Shown: positions 38,870 through 48,449, numbered from the stretch's first letter. The stretch: DNA of 64,000 nt from Bifidobacterium panos (GCF_012932445.1 NZ_JAAIIJ010000003.1:124001-188000), one strand, 5' to 3'. A program made the numbers and translations. Notes: generated from the letters alone by a model not told the origin.

Positions 38870-41020
38870 GTGCCCCATCTGCCATCCCTTCTCTCCAGCC
38901 ACCGCCGCGCGATATTCACCGCATTGGCGGCGCTGCTGGCCATTCTGCTCGTCGAATGCGTGGCGTTCAATCTGCCGTATTGGCGCACGCGCGGGGCGAG
39001 CACGGATTCGGCGGCGTATGAGAACACGCTGGGCGCAGGCCTTGAACGCACCGACGACGGGATGCTGCGCATCACCGACCCGACCGCCGCATGGCTTGAG
39101 GTCAAGGCGGACGGCTCGTCCGATTACGCGCGCATCGACCTCGTCTCATCCGCGAACGCTTCCGATGATGCACTGAGCACCGTGCATATCCGCGCTTCGG
39201 TGAACGGGGCGAGCACCGCAGCCACCTCGTTCAGCTCGCAATCAGAGCGCTCCCTGTTCTTCCGCGCACATGGCGCGGGAACCCTGCGTGTGAGCATCGA
39301 GGAGCCGAAAGGGTCGATTGTTCCGATTCGCGCCGTGCGGGCGAACGTGCACGTGCCGTTCTCCGTGAGCCCTCTGCGAGTGGCGATCATGCTTGCGATA
39401 TTGGCCGCCGTGGCCTGCTGGCGCCCCGGCTCGAAGCTGTGGCGCATCCGACTGGATCCCTCCAGCCGCGCCCAACGGCTGGCGTTCGCCGCCCTGGTCG
39501 CGCCATGCGCACTGGCGACGGCCATATTCTGCATCCGGCAACTGGGCGGCAGCACCGCTCTGGTGTTCCATGAACAGGGCGGATACACCTATGATTTCGA
39601 CCAGTACGGGCATATCGCCAATGCCCTGCTGCACGGCCACACATGGCTGGATCTCGACGTGCCGCAAGAGCTGGCGCACGCCGCGAACCCCTATGACCCG
39701 GCAACCCGCAGCCGTCTGCTGGCCGAGGGGGTGAGCCCGATCTATTGGGATTACGCCTACAAGGACGGCCATTGGTATTCGTATTTCGGCGTGCTGCCGG
39801 CCGTGTTGCTCTATATGCCATACCAGTTGCTCACCGGCCGCATGCTGCCCACCAGCGCGGCTGTGCCGACACTGATGCTGTTTGCGCTCATATTCCTGGC
39901 ATTGCTTGTAATCCGCCTTATCGAACGCATCGCCCCCGGCACTTCCCTGGCCGCGACGTCAATCGCCGTCTGTGCAACGATATTGGGATCGGATGCCGTC
40001 TATCTGCTGTTTCGCCGGAATTTCTATTCCGTGCCGTTCGCGGCCTCGATGGCTCTGACCTCGCTGGGATTGTGGCTGTGGCTGGGGGCCCAGACCCCGC
40101 GACGTCCGTTGCGTGCCGCCGGGATATGGCATGTGCCCGGCGCGCCGGGGCTGTCGTTGCCCCACCTTGGGCTGGGGGCTTTGTGCATTGCGGCGAACTT
40201 CGGGTGCCGCCCCACTTTCTGCCTCGCCGCGCTGCTGGGCATTGCGCTGTTCTGGCCGCAGATTCGCGCGGCGGCGACCGGCGTGCTGAGCGGGCGCGCT
40301 CCGTGGCGCAAGGCCGTGCAGGCACCGGCCGTCGTGCTGGGGGCCGCGCTGGTGCCCGTGGTGCCGCTGATGGCTTACAATGCGGCGCGGTTCGGCTCGC
40401 CATTCGACTTCGGCAACGCCTACCAGCTCACCGTCACCGACATGACCCACTTCCACACGCCGCTTGTCGATGCACTGCCCGTCATCGGCTACTACCTGTT
40501 CCTGCCGTTGCATTTCATCGCGCGCTTTCCCTGGGTGGCGCTTTCGCCCACGCCCATGCCCGAATGGGTGTTTGCGGAGCCGATGGTCGGCGGCCTCATC
40601 ACCCTGTGCCCCTTGCTGTTGCTGGCGTTTGCGCTGCCGTTCCTGAAGCGCGGTTCGCGCGGCGGCGGGTGCGGCCCGACGCTGTTGTCCGCCTTGGCTC
40701 TGGCGATGGTCATAGTGGTGTTCGACGCGATGAGCGCCGGTCTTGGCTGGCGCTATATGGCCGATTTCGGTTGGTTGCTTTCCCTCGCCGCCCTGCCTGG
40801 CCTGCTGCGGGTGCTCTCGGAACCATCTCGCGGCGACGAGCTGGTCGGTGACGACACCATTTCGCTGCCACGCCGTCTGCTTCGTGCCGTCATTGCGCTG
40901 GTGTTGCTATGGTCGGCGCTTATCGCCGTGCTGTCGCTGTTCACCGTGGGGCGTCAGGACAATCTGATCGGCAATAATCCGGGGCTGTTCCATGACGTCC
41001 TGTCTTGGTTCGTTCCGTAG
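38870..41020 (+). CDS. Multi-spanning membrane protein, GT-C glycosyltransferase-like
   Basis: The 716-residue protein has an N-terminal membrane anchor (ALAALLAILLVECVAFNLPYW), an extracytoplasmic beta-rich domain (about 40–165) and then about ten to twelve membrane segments. The layout recalls lipid-linked sugar GT-C transferases: an acidic first large loop (YTYDFDQYGHIANALLHGHTW) with DFD/YGH residues, then GVSPIYWDYAYKDGHWYSYFG. Family membership is not certain. The likely start is GTG 38870; the ribosome site is weak. Its neighbour at 41163 is a predicted arylsulfotransferase on the same strand, 142 bp away. Confidence 0.7.
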   Translation: MPHLPSLLSSHRRAIFTALAALLAILLVECVAFNLPYWRTRGASTDSAAYENTLGAGLERTDDGMLRITDPTAAWLEVKADGSSDYARIDLVSSANASDDALSTVHIRASVNGASTAATSFSSQSERSLFFRAHGAGTLRVSIEEPKGSIVPIRAVRANVHVPFSVSPLRVAIMLAILAAVACWRPGSKLWRIRLDPSSRAQRLAFAALVAPCALATAIFCIRQLGGSTALVFHEQGGYTYDFDQYGHIANALLHGHTWLDLDVPQELAHAANPYDPATRSRLLAEGVSPIYWDYAYKDGHWYSYFGVLPAVLLYMPYQLLTGRMLPTSAAVPTLMLFALIFLALLVIRLIERIAPGTSLAATSIAVCATILGSDAVYLLFRRNFYSVPFAASMALTSLGLWLWLGAQTPRRPLRAAGIWHVPGAPGLSLPHLGLGALCIAANFGCRPTFCLAALLGIALFWPQIRAAATGVLSGRAPWRKAVQAPAVVLGAALVPVVPLMAYNAARFGSPFDFGNAYQLTVTDMTHFHTPLVDALPVIGYYLFLPLHFIARFPWVALSPTPMPEWVFAEPMVGGLITLCPLLLLAFALPFLKRGSRGGGCGPTLLSALALAMVIVVFDAMSAGLGWRYMADFGWLLSLAALPGLLRVLSEPSRGDELVGDDTISLPRRLLRAVIALVLLWSALIAVLSLFTVGRQDNLIGNNPGLFHDVLSWFVP

Positions 41021-41162
41021 CGTCGAATACCGTCTAATTCCAACAGACTCTAAGAAAAATCCAAGCAAACCATAAGGGACACGCGCCCGAATCCCAAGAA
41101 CCACAGGAACGGGAGTGCCACACTTGTAGAGGACACACCACGTCACTATCGGAAAGCGCAGC

Positions 41163-42827
41163 ATGAAACCCCGTGCCATCAAAACCACCATCGTCAGAGC
41201 CGTCGCGCTGATCACCGCCGTAGCCATCATCATCGTCCTATATCCCATTGGCGAGCGCAACATCAACGCCGCAGTCAAACAGCGTCGCATCGAACGGCTG
41301 AACGCGGCCATTGAGAACATCTACACCACGGATTACCAGCAGATGGCCGACGAAACGCTTTCTTCCAAGCGCGAAGCAGCCGAAGCCACACTCGACGAGC
41401 CGTTCGTGACGGACAATCCGTACGGAACCAACACCACCAGCCTGTACGTATATTTCACCACCGAAACGGCCACCAGCGTTTCCTACACGGTGCACGCCGA
41501 GGGCTACCCCGATTTCTCGGCCACGGCCAACCAAGGCGAGGACTTTTCGACCACCCACGAGTTTGTGGTGCTCGGGCTCATTCCGAAGGCTGACAACACC
41601 ATCACTTTTACGCTGCGTGACGAAAACGGCGCGACCGTGGCTTCCAAGACAATCAACCACCAAGGCCCCTCACTGCTCGGCGAGGAAGAGGTGCGTCTCG
41701 AACAGCCCATGGAGCCTTCGTCGCCAGCCACGCAGACCGTGGGCAATGGGCTGTATGCGATTCTCGGCAATGATTCCGACGATCAGGATTTCATGTACTA
41801 CTACGATGTCAACGGCGTGGTGCGCGGCGAAGTGCCGGTGAAATTCTACCGATCGCACCGTCTGCTCTTCCATGACGACCTGATGTGGTTCTCGGCCTCC
41901 ACGCACACGATGGTGGGTATGAACCGTCTCGGCAAGCTCGAAAAGATACTCGATCTGGGCGATCAGTTCATCCTCCACCACGATTATGCGCTCGACGCGC
42001 AGGGCGACATCGTGCTGCTCGCCACCGACCTGACTCGTTCCGACCATGCCGTGCAGGATCAGGTGATCAAACTCGACACCGAGTCCGGCAAGGTCACCCA
42101 ACTGCTCGATCTGGGGACGATGTTCGCCGATTACAAAGCACTCACCGACCATTCGGGCATAGACGAATCGGATTCCGGTGCCAAGAGCCGCTGGGACTGG
42201 ATCCATTGCAACACCATCCAGCTGCTTGATGACGGTTCGGCCCTGCTGTCGGCGCGAGAAACCTCCACGATCATCAAAATCGCGAATATCGAGACGAATC
42301 CCGAGCTGCAATACATGATCGGCGAATCGAGCGTGTGGAACAATACCTCCTACCAATCCTCCTTCCTGACCAAGCTGGGCGATTTTTCCGACACCGGCGG
42401 CCAACACTCCATCACCTTCAGCACTGACGATTCCTTGGGCGAGGGGCAGTACTACCTCACCTTGTTCGACAATGGGTTCGGTTACGCCATGACCCGTCCC
42501 GACTATGACTGGACAACCGTCAGCGGCATCAGCACCTCGCAGAATCCCAAGGACGAAAACTCGCGTTCCCACTTGCGCAAGTATCTGGTGGACGAGCGCG
42601 CAGGCACCTACAGCGAGGTGAATTCCTTCGACGTGCCGTATTCGCCCTACGTCAGCTCCGTGCAGGAGATCGGCGACAACCTCAATCTTGTGGACTCGGG
42701 CATGCAGGGTCTCTTCGGCATATACGACAACGCGGGCAACTTGCAGGCGCAATACAGCATGAAGCTGGCATCCTCATACATCTATCGCGTGTACCTGTAC
42801 GACTTCCAAGGCTTCTATTTCGCCTGA
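41163..42827 (+). CDS. Arylsulfate sulfotransferase (ASST-like), membrane-anchored
   Basis: ASST enzymes move sulfate from one phenolic sulfate ester to another without PAPS. The 554-residue protein has an N-terminal signal anchor (VRAVALITAVAIIIVLYPIG) and an N-terminal beta-sandwich (residues 80–170). A six-bladed propeller-like region follows, with the motifs LWFSASTHTMVGMNRLGKLE, LHHDYALDAQGDIVLLA and SRWDWIHCNTIQLLDDGSAL; the family's catalytic histidine pattern (DWxHxN) is in the last. The anchor implies action outside the membrane. It could desulfate host or plant phenolic sulfates, which is inference. It ends 72 bp before a convergent aminotransferase gene. Confidence 0.82.
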   Translation: MKPRAIKTTIVRAVALITAVAIIIVLYPIGERNINAAVKQRRIERLNAAIENIYTTDYQQMADETLSSKREAAEATLDEPFVTDNPYGTNTTSLYVYFTTETATSVSYTVHAEGYPDFSATANQGEDFSTTHEFVVLGLIPKADNTITFTLRDENGATVASKTINHQGPSLLGEEEVRLEQPMEPSSPATQTVGNGLYAILGNDSDDQDFMYYYDVNGVVRGEVPVKFYRSHRLLFHDDLMWFSASTHTMVGMNRLGKLEKILDLGDQFILHHDYALDAQGDIVLLATDLTRSDHAVQDQVIKLDTESGKVTQLLDLGTMFADYKALTDHSGIDESDSGAKSRWDWIHCNTIQLLDDGSALLSARETSTIIKIANIETNPELQYMIGESSVWNNTSYQSSFLTKLGDFSDTGGQHSITFSTDDSLGEGQYYLTLFDNGFGYAMTRPDYDWTTVSGISTSQNPKDENSRSHLRKYLVDERAGTYSEVNSFDVPYSPYVSSVQEIGDNLNLVDSGMQGLFGIYDNAGNLQAQYSMKLASSYIYRVYLYDFQGFYFA

Positions 42828-42899
42828 ACCGCCGGCTCGAACGGCAGGTGCGCCGCGCATGCCGACAGGCAAACAAGGCGCGAACACCCGCGGATTGCG

Positions 42900-44057
42900 C
42901 TATTCCAACAGCGCGTTGACGGCGGAAAGCAGGGCGGTGATGCCACGCCGGAATTCTTCAGGCTCCGGCAGCAGGGATACGGCCAGATAGCCGTTTGCTG
43001 GCATGTCGAAAAAATAACCCGGCTGGCCGGTGAGCCGGTGCTCGGCAATGAGCCGCAGCACCAGCTCGTTTTCGTCGATTACGGCGGGCACGCGCACCAG
43101 CACGTTCCAGCCGCCCTCGGCGCGCAGGACGTCGACCACTCCTTGTTCGTCGGCGGCAAGCAGCGCGTGCAGCGTGGCGAGATTGGCGCGCACGCGTTCG
43201 CGCACGCGTGCGGTTTGCCCGCCAGCCGCGGCCAACAGCGCGGGGATGCGCTCGGCGATCAGGTCGCTCATTGGCAGGTAGTCGTCGGCGATCACGTCCA
43301 GTCTGCGCTGGGCTTCAGCCACCTCTTGCGGCGGGCCGGACACGCGGATCCAGCCCACTTTGGCGTGCGGGGCGGCCAGCATCTTGGAGAAACCGTCGAG
43401 TGCAAACGTGAGCACCCCTGTCTCGCCGGCCAGACGCCTGTTGCCGGCAAACGGTTCAAGGTCGTAATCGTAGAACACCTCATCGGCGATGATGGCGATG
43501 CCGCGCTTGCGGCACAAGGCGACCAACGCTTCGCGCTCGGCCTGTTTCACATAGGAACCGGTGGGGTTGTTCGGGTTGATGAGCACCAGCGCGCGCACTC
43601 GTTGGCCTTGGGGCGTGTCGAGCAGCATCTCGATGTCGACCGGCTCGATATACCAGGAACCGTCATAGCGCAACTGATAGTCGAACGTTTGCACGCATTC
43701 GAGGCCGGCGATCGAGGCAATCAGCGGATAGCCGGGCTTGGGGGCGAGCACGACGTCGCCCGGGTCGCACAACAGTTTCATCAGCCACGAATAGGCTTGG
43801 GACGTGGACGAGAGCAGATAGAGACTTTCCGGGTTCACGCCGCCGAGGAACTTGGCCAGGGCTTCGCGTGCGGCGCGCGGCCCGCGCGGATCGGCTTCAT
43901 AGCGGCCCGGCATGTCTTTCGGCGCCAAGCCGTGGTTGGTGGGATTGGAGTCGTTGAGCTTGGCCAGCGCGACGCCTTCGCGCTTGGTCAGCGCCTCGGC
44001 TTGGGCAATCGGATTGGGCGCACTGACGTTCACCCGCGACGAAAAACGAACACTCAT
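42900..44057 (-). CDS. PLP-dependent class I/II aminotransferase
   Basis: The 385-residue protein is a fold-type I aminotransferase. VLINPNNPTGSYVKQAE is the PLP-contact motif, ADEVFYDYDLEPF holds the ring-binding Asp, FALDGFSKMLAAPHAKVGW contains the Schiff-base lysine, and the C-terminal arginine region is GYLAVSLLPEPEEF. The sequence resembles the aspartate/alanine-type pyridoxal enzymes (bacterial AspC/AlaA), but substrate choice cannot be read. The start is ATG 44057 (MSVRFSSRVNVS); a longer frame to 44120 has no support. No partner gene is visible. Confidence 0.85.
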   Translation of the reverse strand: MSVRFSSRVNVSAPNPIAQAEALTKREGVALAKLNDSNPTNHGLAPKDMPGRYEADPRGPRAAREALAKFLGGVNPESLYLLSSTSQAYSWLMKLLCDPGDVVLAPKPGYPLIASIAGLECVQTFDYQLRYDGSWYIEPVDIEMLLDTPQGQRVRALVLINPNNPTGSYVKQAEREALVALCRKRGIAIIADEVFYDYDLEPFAGNRRLAGETGVLTFALDGFSKMLAAPHAKVGWIRVSGPPQEVAEAQRRLDVIADDYLPMSDLIAERIPALLAAAGGQTARVRERVRANLATLHALLAADEQGVVDVLRAEGGWNVLVRVPAVIDENELVLRLIAEHRLTGQPGYFFDMPANGYLAVSLLPEPEEFRRGITALLSAVNALLE

Positions 44058-44120
44058 GCCCACCAGCCTACTCAGGACATGCCACAGGGCATATCGCGGT
44101 AACACCATCAAGCGCCACAA

Positions 44121-44163
44121 TAAAAACGGAGGTTCCGGCTATCCCTAGGAGCCAGAACCTCCG
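44121..44163 (-). terminator. Intrinsic terminator after ppgK
   Basis: Read on the minus strand, CGGAGGTTCTGGCT pairs with AGCCGGAACCTCCG across a 9-nt loop and is followed by TTTTTATT. The hairpin is 20 bp beyond the ppgK stop codon. The T-run follows the stem only in the minus direction. Confidence 0.85.
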
Positions 44164-44182
44164 AAAAAGTAGATGCGCAAGT

Positions 44183-44953
44183 TCAGCGCTGTTTGACGCT
44201 GGCGTAATAGGCAGCGCCGATGATGCCAGCCTCGTTGCGCAACATGGCGGGCACAACCTTGGTCTTGACTTCGATGAACGGAATGAACTTGTCGGATTTG
44301 CGGCTCACGCCACCGCCAATCACGAACAGATCCGGATTGAAGTACTTCTCCAGCAAGCCGTAATACTTGGTCAGGCGCTTGGCCCACTTCTTGTAGCTGA
44401 TGTCTTCCTTGTCTTTGATGGAGGAAGCGGCGTATTTCTCGGCGTCCAAATGCTTGGCGTCGAGAATGATGTGGCCGAGCTCGGTGTTCGGAACCAGCAC
44501 GCCGTCCATGATCAGGGCGGTGCCGATGCCGGTGCCCAACGTGGTGGCGACGACCAGGCCATCATGCCCCTTGGCCGCACCGAACTGCTGCTCGGCCAGA
44601 CCGGCGGCATCGGCGTCGTTGACCACGGTAACCGGGCGACCACAAGCCTCGGAGAACACGGCGGTGACGTCGGTGCCCACCCAGGACTGATCGAGGTTGG
44701 CCATGAAATCGAGCGGTTGACCCGGCTTGATGGGAGCGGGGAACGCCACTCCGACAGGCGCGGACTCGGGAACTTCAAAATGTTCGAGCTGCTGCTTGAC
44801 GATGCCAGCCACAGCTTCGGGGGTGGACACTTCCGGAGTGAGAATCTTCAGACGCGGCTCGGCAAACTCGCCTTTTTCCAAATTGACGGGTGCGGCTTTG
44901 ATGCCGGACCCACCGATATCGACACCGAACGCCTGTGCAGTTTCAATCATCAT
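44183..44953 (-). CDS. ppgK: Polyphosphate glucokinase
   Basis: PpgK phosphorylates glucose with polyphosphate or ATP. The 256-residue protein is a ROK-type kinase: AFGVDIGGSGIKAAPV is the phosphate loop, VVNDADAAGLAEQQFG holds the catalytic aspartate, TLGTGIGTALIMDG follows, and a short C-terminal FVIGGGVSRKSDKFIPF ends the core. The actinobacterial polyphosphate enzymes have exactly this size and lack the ROK zinc cysteines, as here. It has its own terminator and is divergent from the riboflavin locus. Confidence 0.93.
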   Translation of the reverse strand: MMIETAQAFGVDIGGSGIKAAPVNLEKGEFAEPRLKILTPEVSTPEAVAGIVKQQLEHFEVPESAPVGVAFPAPIKPGQPLDFMANLDQSWVGTDVTAVFSEACGRPVTVVNDADAAGLAEQQFGAAKGHDGLVVATTLGTGIGTALIMDGVLVPNTELGHIILDAKHLDAEKYAASSIKDKEDISYKKWAKRLTKYYGLLEKYFNPDLFVIGGGVSRKSDKFIPFIEVKTKVVPAMLRNEAGIIGAAYYASVKQR

Positions 44954-45171
44954 TGCCTCTCTTCGATAGAAGGTGATGTTCTCGAACCGGTACTTGCAAT
45001 ACTAGCCCGCGCGCCACGGGGCGCTCAATACCCCACATTCTATGCAAACGTATGCACCAGTTAACGGCATCGGCGTGGCGCGGGGTTCACCCCCGGCGAA
45101 CACGCCCAATAATACGCAAATAGCTCAATACTTTTTCGTCGTCTCGCGGTTAGCGTATAGATTGCCCTATC

Positions 45172-45316
45172 AGTTTCAGGGAAGGTGCAATTCCTTACTG
45201 GCGGTGATCCGAAGCCCATCCGATCCACAACGGGCCGTCGGCAAGCCCGCGAGCCGCGCAAGCGGCCGATTCGGTGAGATTCCGAAGCCAACGGTGACAG
45301 GCCGGATGAAAGAAAC
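45172..45316 (+). ncRNA. FMN riboswitch (RFN element)
   Basis: The conserved core is easy to read: TCAGGGAAGGTGCAATTCC and ACTGGCGGTGAT at the start, then AAGCCCGCGAGCCG, GATTCGGTGAGATTCCGAAG, and CCAACGGTGACAGGCCGGAT with AAGAAACGAGG at the end. FMN binding usually lowers expression of riboflavin synthesis or uptake genes. It ends about ten nt before the ATG of the RibU-like gene, so control at translation initiation is likely. Confidence 0.95.
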
Positions 45317-45326
45317 GAGGGCTCGC

Positions 45327-45926
45327 ATGAGCGTATCTTCTGATAATCAACCGCGTCCAACACGCAACCATGCCAACGGATCGCATTCCACTGGCGTGGC
45401 CGATTCGGGGCGCTGGTCAACCAGACGCATCGCCATCTACGCGCTGTTCGTCGCGCTGGCGATGGTCTTGAGCTTCATCGAACTGCCGATATTCCCCGCC
45501 GCGCCTTGGCTCAAATACGATCCCTCGGGCATTGTCTGCCTGATTGCGGGGTTCGCGTTCGGGCCGTCCGCCGCCGGCATTGTTTCGGTGCTTGGTTTTC
45601 TGCCGCATGTGTTCACCAATCCGTGGGGCGCGCTGATGTCGATGGCGGTGGCGGTGGCGCTGAGTGTGCCCGCCGCGCTCATCTACCGGCGCATGCGCAC
45701 ACGGGCGGGTGCCGCGTGGGGCATGGCGGTTGGCATGGTGTTGGCACTGATCATTGCCATCGTTGGCAATTTGCTCATCACGCCGATATACGCCCATATG
45801 AGCACCGCGCAGGTGGCGGCCATGATTCTGCCGGTTCTGCTGCCGTTCAATCTGCTGAAATTCGCCATTCACGCGGTGGTGACGTTCCTGATCTACAAGC
45901 CCATCACCACACTGCTTGACCGATGA
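45327..45926 (+). CDS. ribU: ECF transporter S component, riboflavin type
   Basis: The 199-residue membrane protein is the substrate-binding component of an energy-coupling factor transporter. Residues 30–195 contain about six segments (IAIYALFVALAMVLSFIEL, GIVCLIAGFAFGPSAAGIVS, NLLKFAIHAVVTFLIYKP) typical of RibU. An N-terminal 30-residue hydrophilic tail is extra. Substrate assignment to riboflavin rests on the FMN riboswitch directly upstream. Its stop overlaps the start of the A-A-T fusion by four nt, coupling the two. Confidence 0.9.
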   Translation: MSVSSDNQPRPTRNHANGSHSTGVADSGRWSTRRIAIYALFVALAMVLSFIELPIFPAAPWLKYDPSGIVCLIAGFAFGPSAAGIVSVLGFLPHVFTNPWGALMSMAVAVALSVPAALIYRRMRTRAGAAWGMAVGMVLALIIAIVGNLLITPIYAHMSTAQVAAMILPVLLPFNLLKFAIHAVVTFLIYKPITTLLDR

Positions 45927-48313
45927 ACAACGTTATCGGGGGCACCGTCCACCTCGACGATGTGCGATTCAGCTATGACAACGGTGCCACTTGGGTGCTG
46001 GATGGAGTGGATTTGGACATCCGCTCCGGTGAATGTGTGTGTCTGATCGGACCCAACGGCGCGGGCAAATCGACGCTCGCGCGGCTGGTTGCGGGATTGG
46101 CCGCACCTGATTCGGGTTCGGTGCGATTGCTGGGCTGTGCTGTGTTTGGGGACGATGGGCCGCACGCCGAGTCCTATCGCACCGCGCGGCGCGGCATCGG
46201 CGCGGTGTTCCAAAATCCCGAAGATCAAATCGTGACTACTGTTCTGGAAGATGACGTGGCATTCGGCCCGGAAAATCTGGCGGTTGAGCGGGACGAAATC
46301 GGGCGGCGCATCGACAGCGCCTTGCAGTGTGTTGACCTGACGGATTTGCGCATGGCAGACCCGACGCGTTTCAGCGGTGGGCAGCAGCAACGCGCCGCCA
46401 TTGCCGGCATGCTCGCCATGCATCCGCGCCTGCTGGTGTTGGACGAGCCGACCGCCATGCTCGACGCCGCTTCGCGCGCCGAAGTGATGGCGGTGTTGGA
46501 CACGTTGCACGCATCCGGCACCACCATCGTGCACGTCACTCACCGCACGGAGGAAACGCTTCACGCCGACCGGGTGCTGCAGTTGGAGGACGGACGGATT
46601 GCCGATGTATCGCCGGGAAAATCTGCGGCTGCGATCAGGCCTTCACACAGGATGACGGAACAACAGTCACCTGCGCCCGGAGCGACGGAACACAGCCCGT
46701 CCATGTCCAAAGCGAAGGAACAAACCCCACCCGCACCCAAGATGGCATTGCAGGAGCCGACCACTCCCCTCGTCTCGCTCGACCACGTGACGTTCGCCTA
46801 CCCCGATGCCGTCTCCCCTGTGCTCGCGGACGTGTCGCTGCATATCAACGCCGGCGAAACCGTGGCGCTGATGGGCGCGAACGGCTCGGGCAAATCCACG
46901 CTGGCGAAGCTGGTATGCGCGTTGGGCAAGCCCTCCTCGGGCGATATCACCGTGGCCGGCATCGCTGTGGCCCGTCGAGACGGCCGACACATGAGATACG
47001 CCAACCGCCGCCAACTCAAGGCCTTGCGCGGGGCAGTCGGCTATGTCATGCAGCACCCGGAACGCCAACTGTTCGCGCAAACTGTGGCCGAAGATGTGGC
47101 CTATGGCCCGCGCAATCAGGGGCTTGGCGACAAGCAAGCGACCGAACGAGTCGGGCAGGCGTTGCGTTTGTTGCATATCGAGCACTTGGCCGAACGCTCG
47201 CCGTTCGCGTTGTCGGTCGGCCAGCAGCGGCTTGCAGCCATCGCCGGGGTTATCGCCTGTCGCCCACGTCTGTTGGTAATGGACGAGCCGACCGCCGGGT
47301 TGGATGCGCGGGCACGCGCTTACGTGCGCGAGCTGATCGACTCACTGCACGACAGTGGTGTGGCCGTATTGCTAATCACGCACGATTCGGACGAGGCGCG
47401 CCAACTCGCCGACCGCGTCATCGAGCTTGGAGGGGAATCCGAACAAGATAAGTCCTCACACCGCCGTCTCAAGCAAGACAATACTTCTCGTCATTCCGAG
47501 CAAGACCAGCCATCACGCTGTCATTCCGAGCGAGCGAAGCGAGTCGAGGAATCCCCCATCGCCCGCCTCGACCCGCGCGTGAAACTGCCCGCCCTGTTGG
47601 CGCTGATGCTGTGTGCGTTCGCCATCGGCAACGCCACGCAGCTTGCAGTGGGGGCGTTGGCCGTGCTGGCCATAGTTATCGCCTCACGCATCAAGCCCGG
47701 CCGCTTGCTGCGTTCCATTCATGGTTTTCTCGTTCTATTCGTGCTGATGGGCTTGCTGAACGTTTTCTTTGTGCGCACCGGCACAGCGCTGTTCACTTTC
47801 GGCTCGTTCTCCGTCACCGATGAGGGACTGGCGACAGCGGGCTTATATATCTGCCGTTTCGCAATGGTGATCATTCTGGGTGCGGTGTTTTTGGAAACCA
47901 CCACACCCACGGCCATTACAGACGCGCTCGCCTCGCTGCTCTCCCCCTTGCGGCGATTGGGATTGCACACGCAGGAAACCGCGCTGGTCTTAAGTCTCGC
48001 CCTGCGTTTCATCCCCACGCTGGTCGGCGAGGTGCGCTCCATCTTCGATGCGCAATCGGCTCGCGGCGGCTCCATTGAGACAGGTTCCGCGTTTCAGCGC
48101 ATACGCGCAATGGGCGCGATCATCGTGCCGGTATTCGCCGGCGCCCTGCGTCACGCCGACAACCTGAGCCTCGCCCTCGACGCCCGCTGCTACGAACAAG
48201 GCCTGACCCGCACCCACTGGCACCTGCTCCGGCTAGGCTTCAACGACTGCCTATTCGCCCTCTTCACCCTAGCGGCCATCGCCGCCATCCTCCTCCTCGG
48301 CCTCCTCCCGTAA
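45923..48313 (+). CDS. Fused ECF energizing module (EcfA-EcfA-EcfT)
   Basis: This 796-residue protein joins three parts usually made by separate genes. ABC domain 1 (residues 8–230): Walker A LIGPNGAGKSTLARL, signature RFSGGQQQRAAI, Walker B LLVLDEPTAMLD. ABC domain 2 (about 275–500): Walker A LMGANGSGKSTLAKL, a degenerate signature ALSVGQQRLAAI, Walker B LLVMDEPTAGLD. EcfT-like membrane domain (about 550–795) with five segments and the coupling motifs QSARGG and LDARCYEQG. Together with RibU it makes a complete riboflavin importer. The linker before EcfT contains CHSERAKRVEES, the translation of a dispersed repeat. The coupled start at 45923 lies inside the RibU stop. Confidence 0.93.
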   Translation: MNNVIGGTVHLDDVRFSYDNGATWVLDGVDLDIRSGECVCLIGPNGAGKSTLARLVAGLAAPDSGSVRLLGCAVFGDDGPHAESYRTARRGIGAVFQNPEDQIVTTVLEDDVAFGPENLAVERDEIGRRIDSALQCVDLTDLRMADPTRFSGGQQQRAAIAGMLAMHPRLLVLDEPTAMLDAASRAEVMAVLDTLHASGTTIVHVTHRTEETLHADRVLQLEDGRIADVSPGKSAAAIRPSHRMTEQQSPAPGATEHSPSMSKAKEQTPPAPKMALQEPTTPLVSLDHVTFAYPDAVSPVLADVSLHINAGETVALMGANGSGKSTLAKLVCALGKPSSGDITVAGIAVARRDGRHMRYANRRQLKALRGAVGYVMQHPERQLFAQTVAEDVAYGPRNQGLGDKQATERVGQALRLLHIEHLAERSPFALSVGQQRLAAIAGVIACRPRLLVMDEPTAGLDARARAYVRELIDSLHDSGVAVLLITHDSDEARQLADRVIELGGESEQDKSSHRRLKQDNTSRHSEQDQPSRCHSERAKRVEESPIARLDPRVKLPALLALMLCAFAIGNATQLAVGALAVLAIVIASRIKPGRLLRSIHGFLVLFVLMGLLNVFFVRTGTALFTFGSFSVTDEGLATAGLYICRFAMVIILGAVFLETTTPTAITDALASLLSPLRRLGLHTQETALVLSLALRFIPTLVGEVRSIFDAQSARGGSIETGSAFQRIRAMGAIIVPVFAGALRHADNLSLALDARCYEQGLTRTHWHLLRLGFNDCLFALFTLAAIAAILLLGLLP

Positions 48314-48341
48314 CAAATCAGACACTCGATGTGCCGCCTCG

Positions 48342-48369
48342 TACCCATCTCCGCGAGCGCGGGAAGCAC
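48342..48369 (-). repeat. Relic CRISPR repeat outside the array
   Basis: CATCTCCGCGAGCGCGGG followed by AAGCAC matches the 24-nt body of the array repeat (CATCCCCGCGGGCGCGGG, GAGCAC) with three mismatches. It stands 1.26 kb from the first repeat of the array, in the same orientation, with a HipA-like gene between. The three substitutions are of the kind expected from decay. Confidence 0.65.
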
Positions 48370-48449
48370 CGAAATAGGTTATAAATCAAAACTCTGCGAA
48401 AAGGAGCCTTGCTCCGCATACGATAAACGGCTCGATCGAAACGGAAAGA

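Noticed and set aside
45042..45326. Plus-strand start at 45042 for the RibU-like gene
   Set aside because: That extension would translate the FMN riboswitch; ATG 45327 directly follows it.
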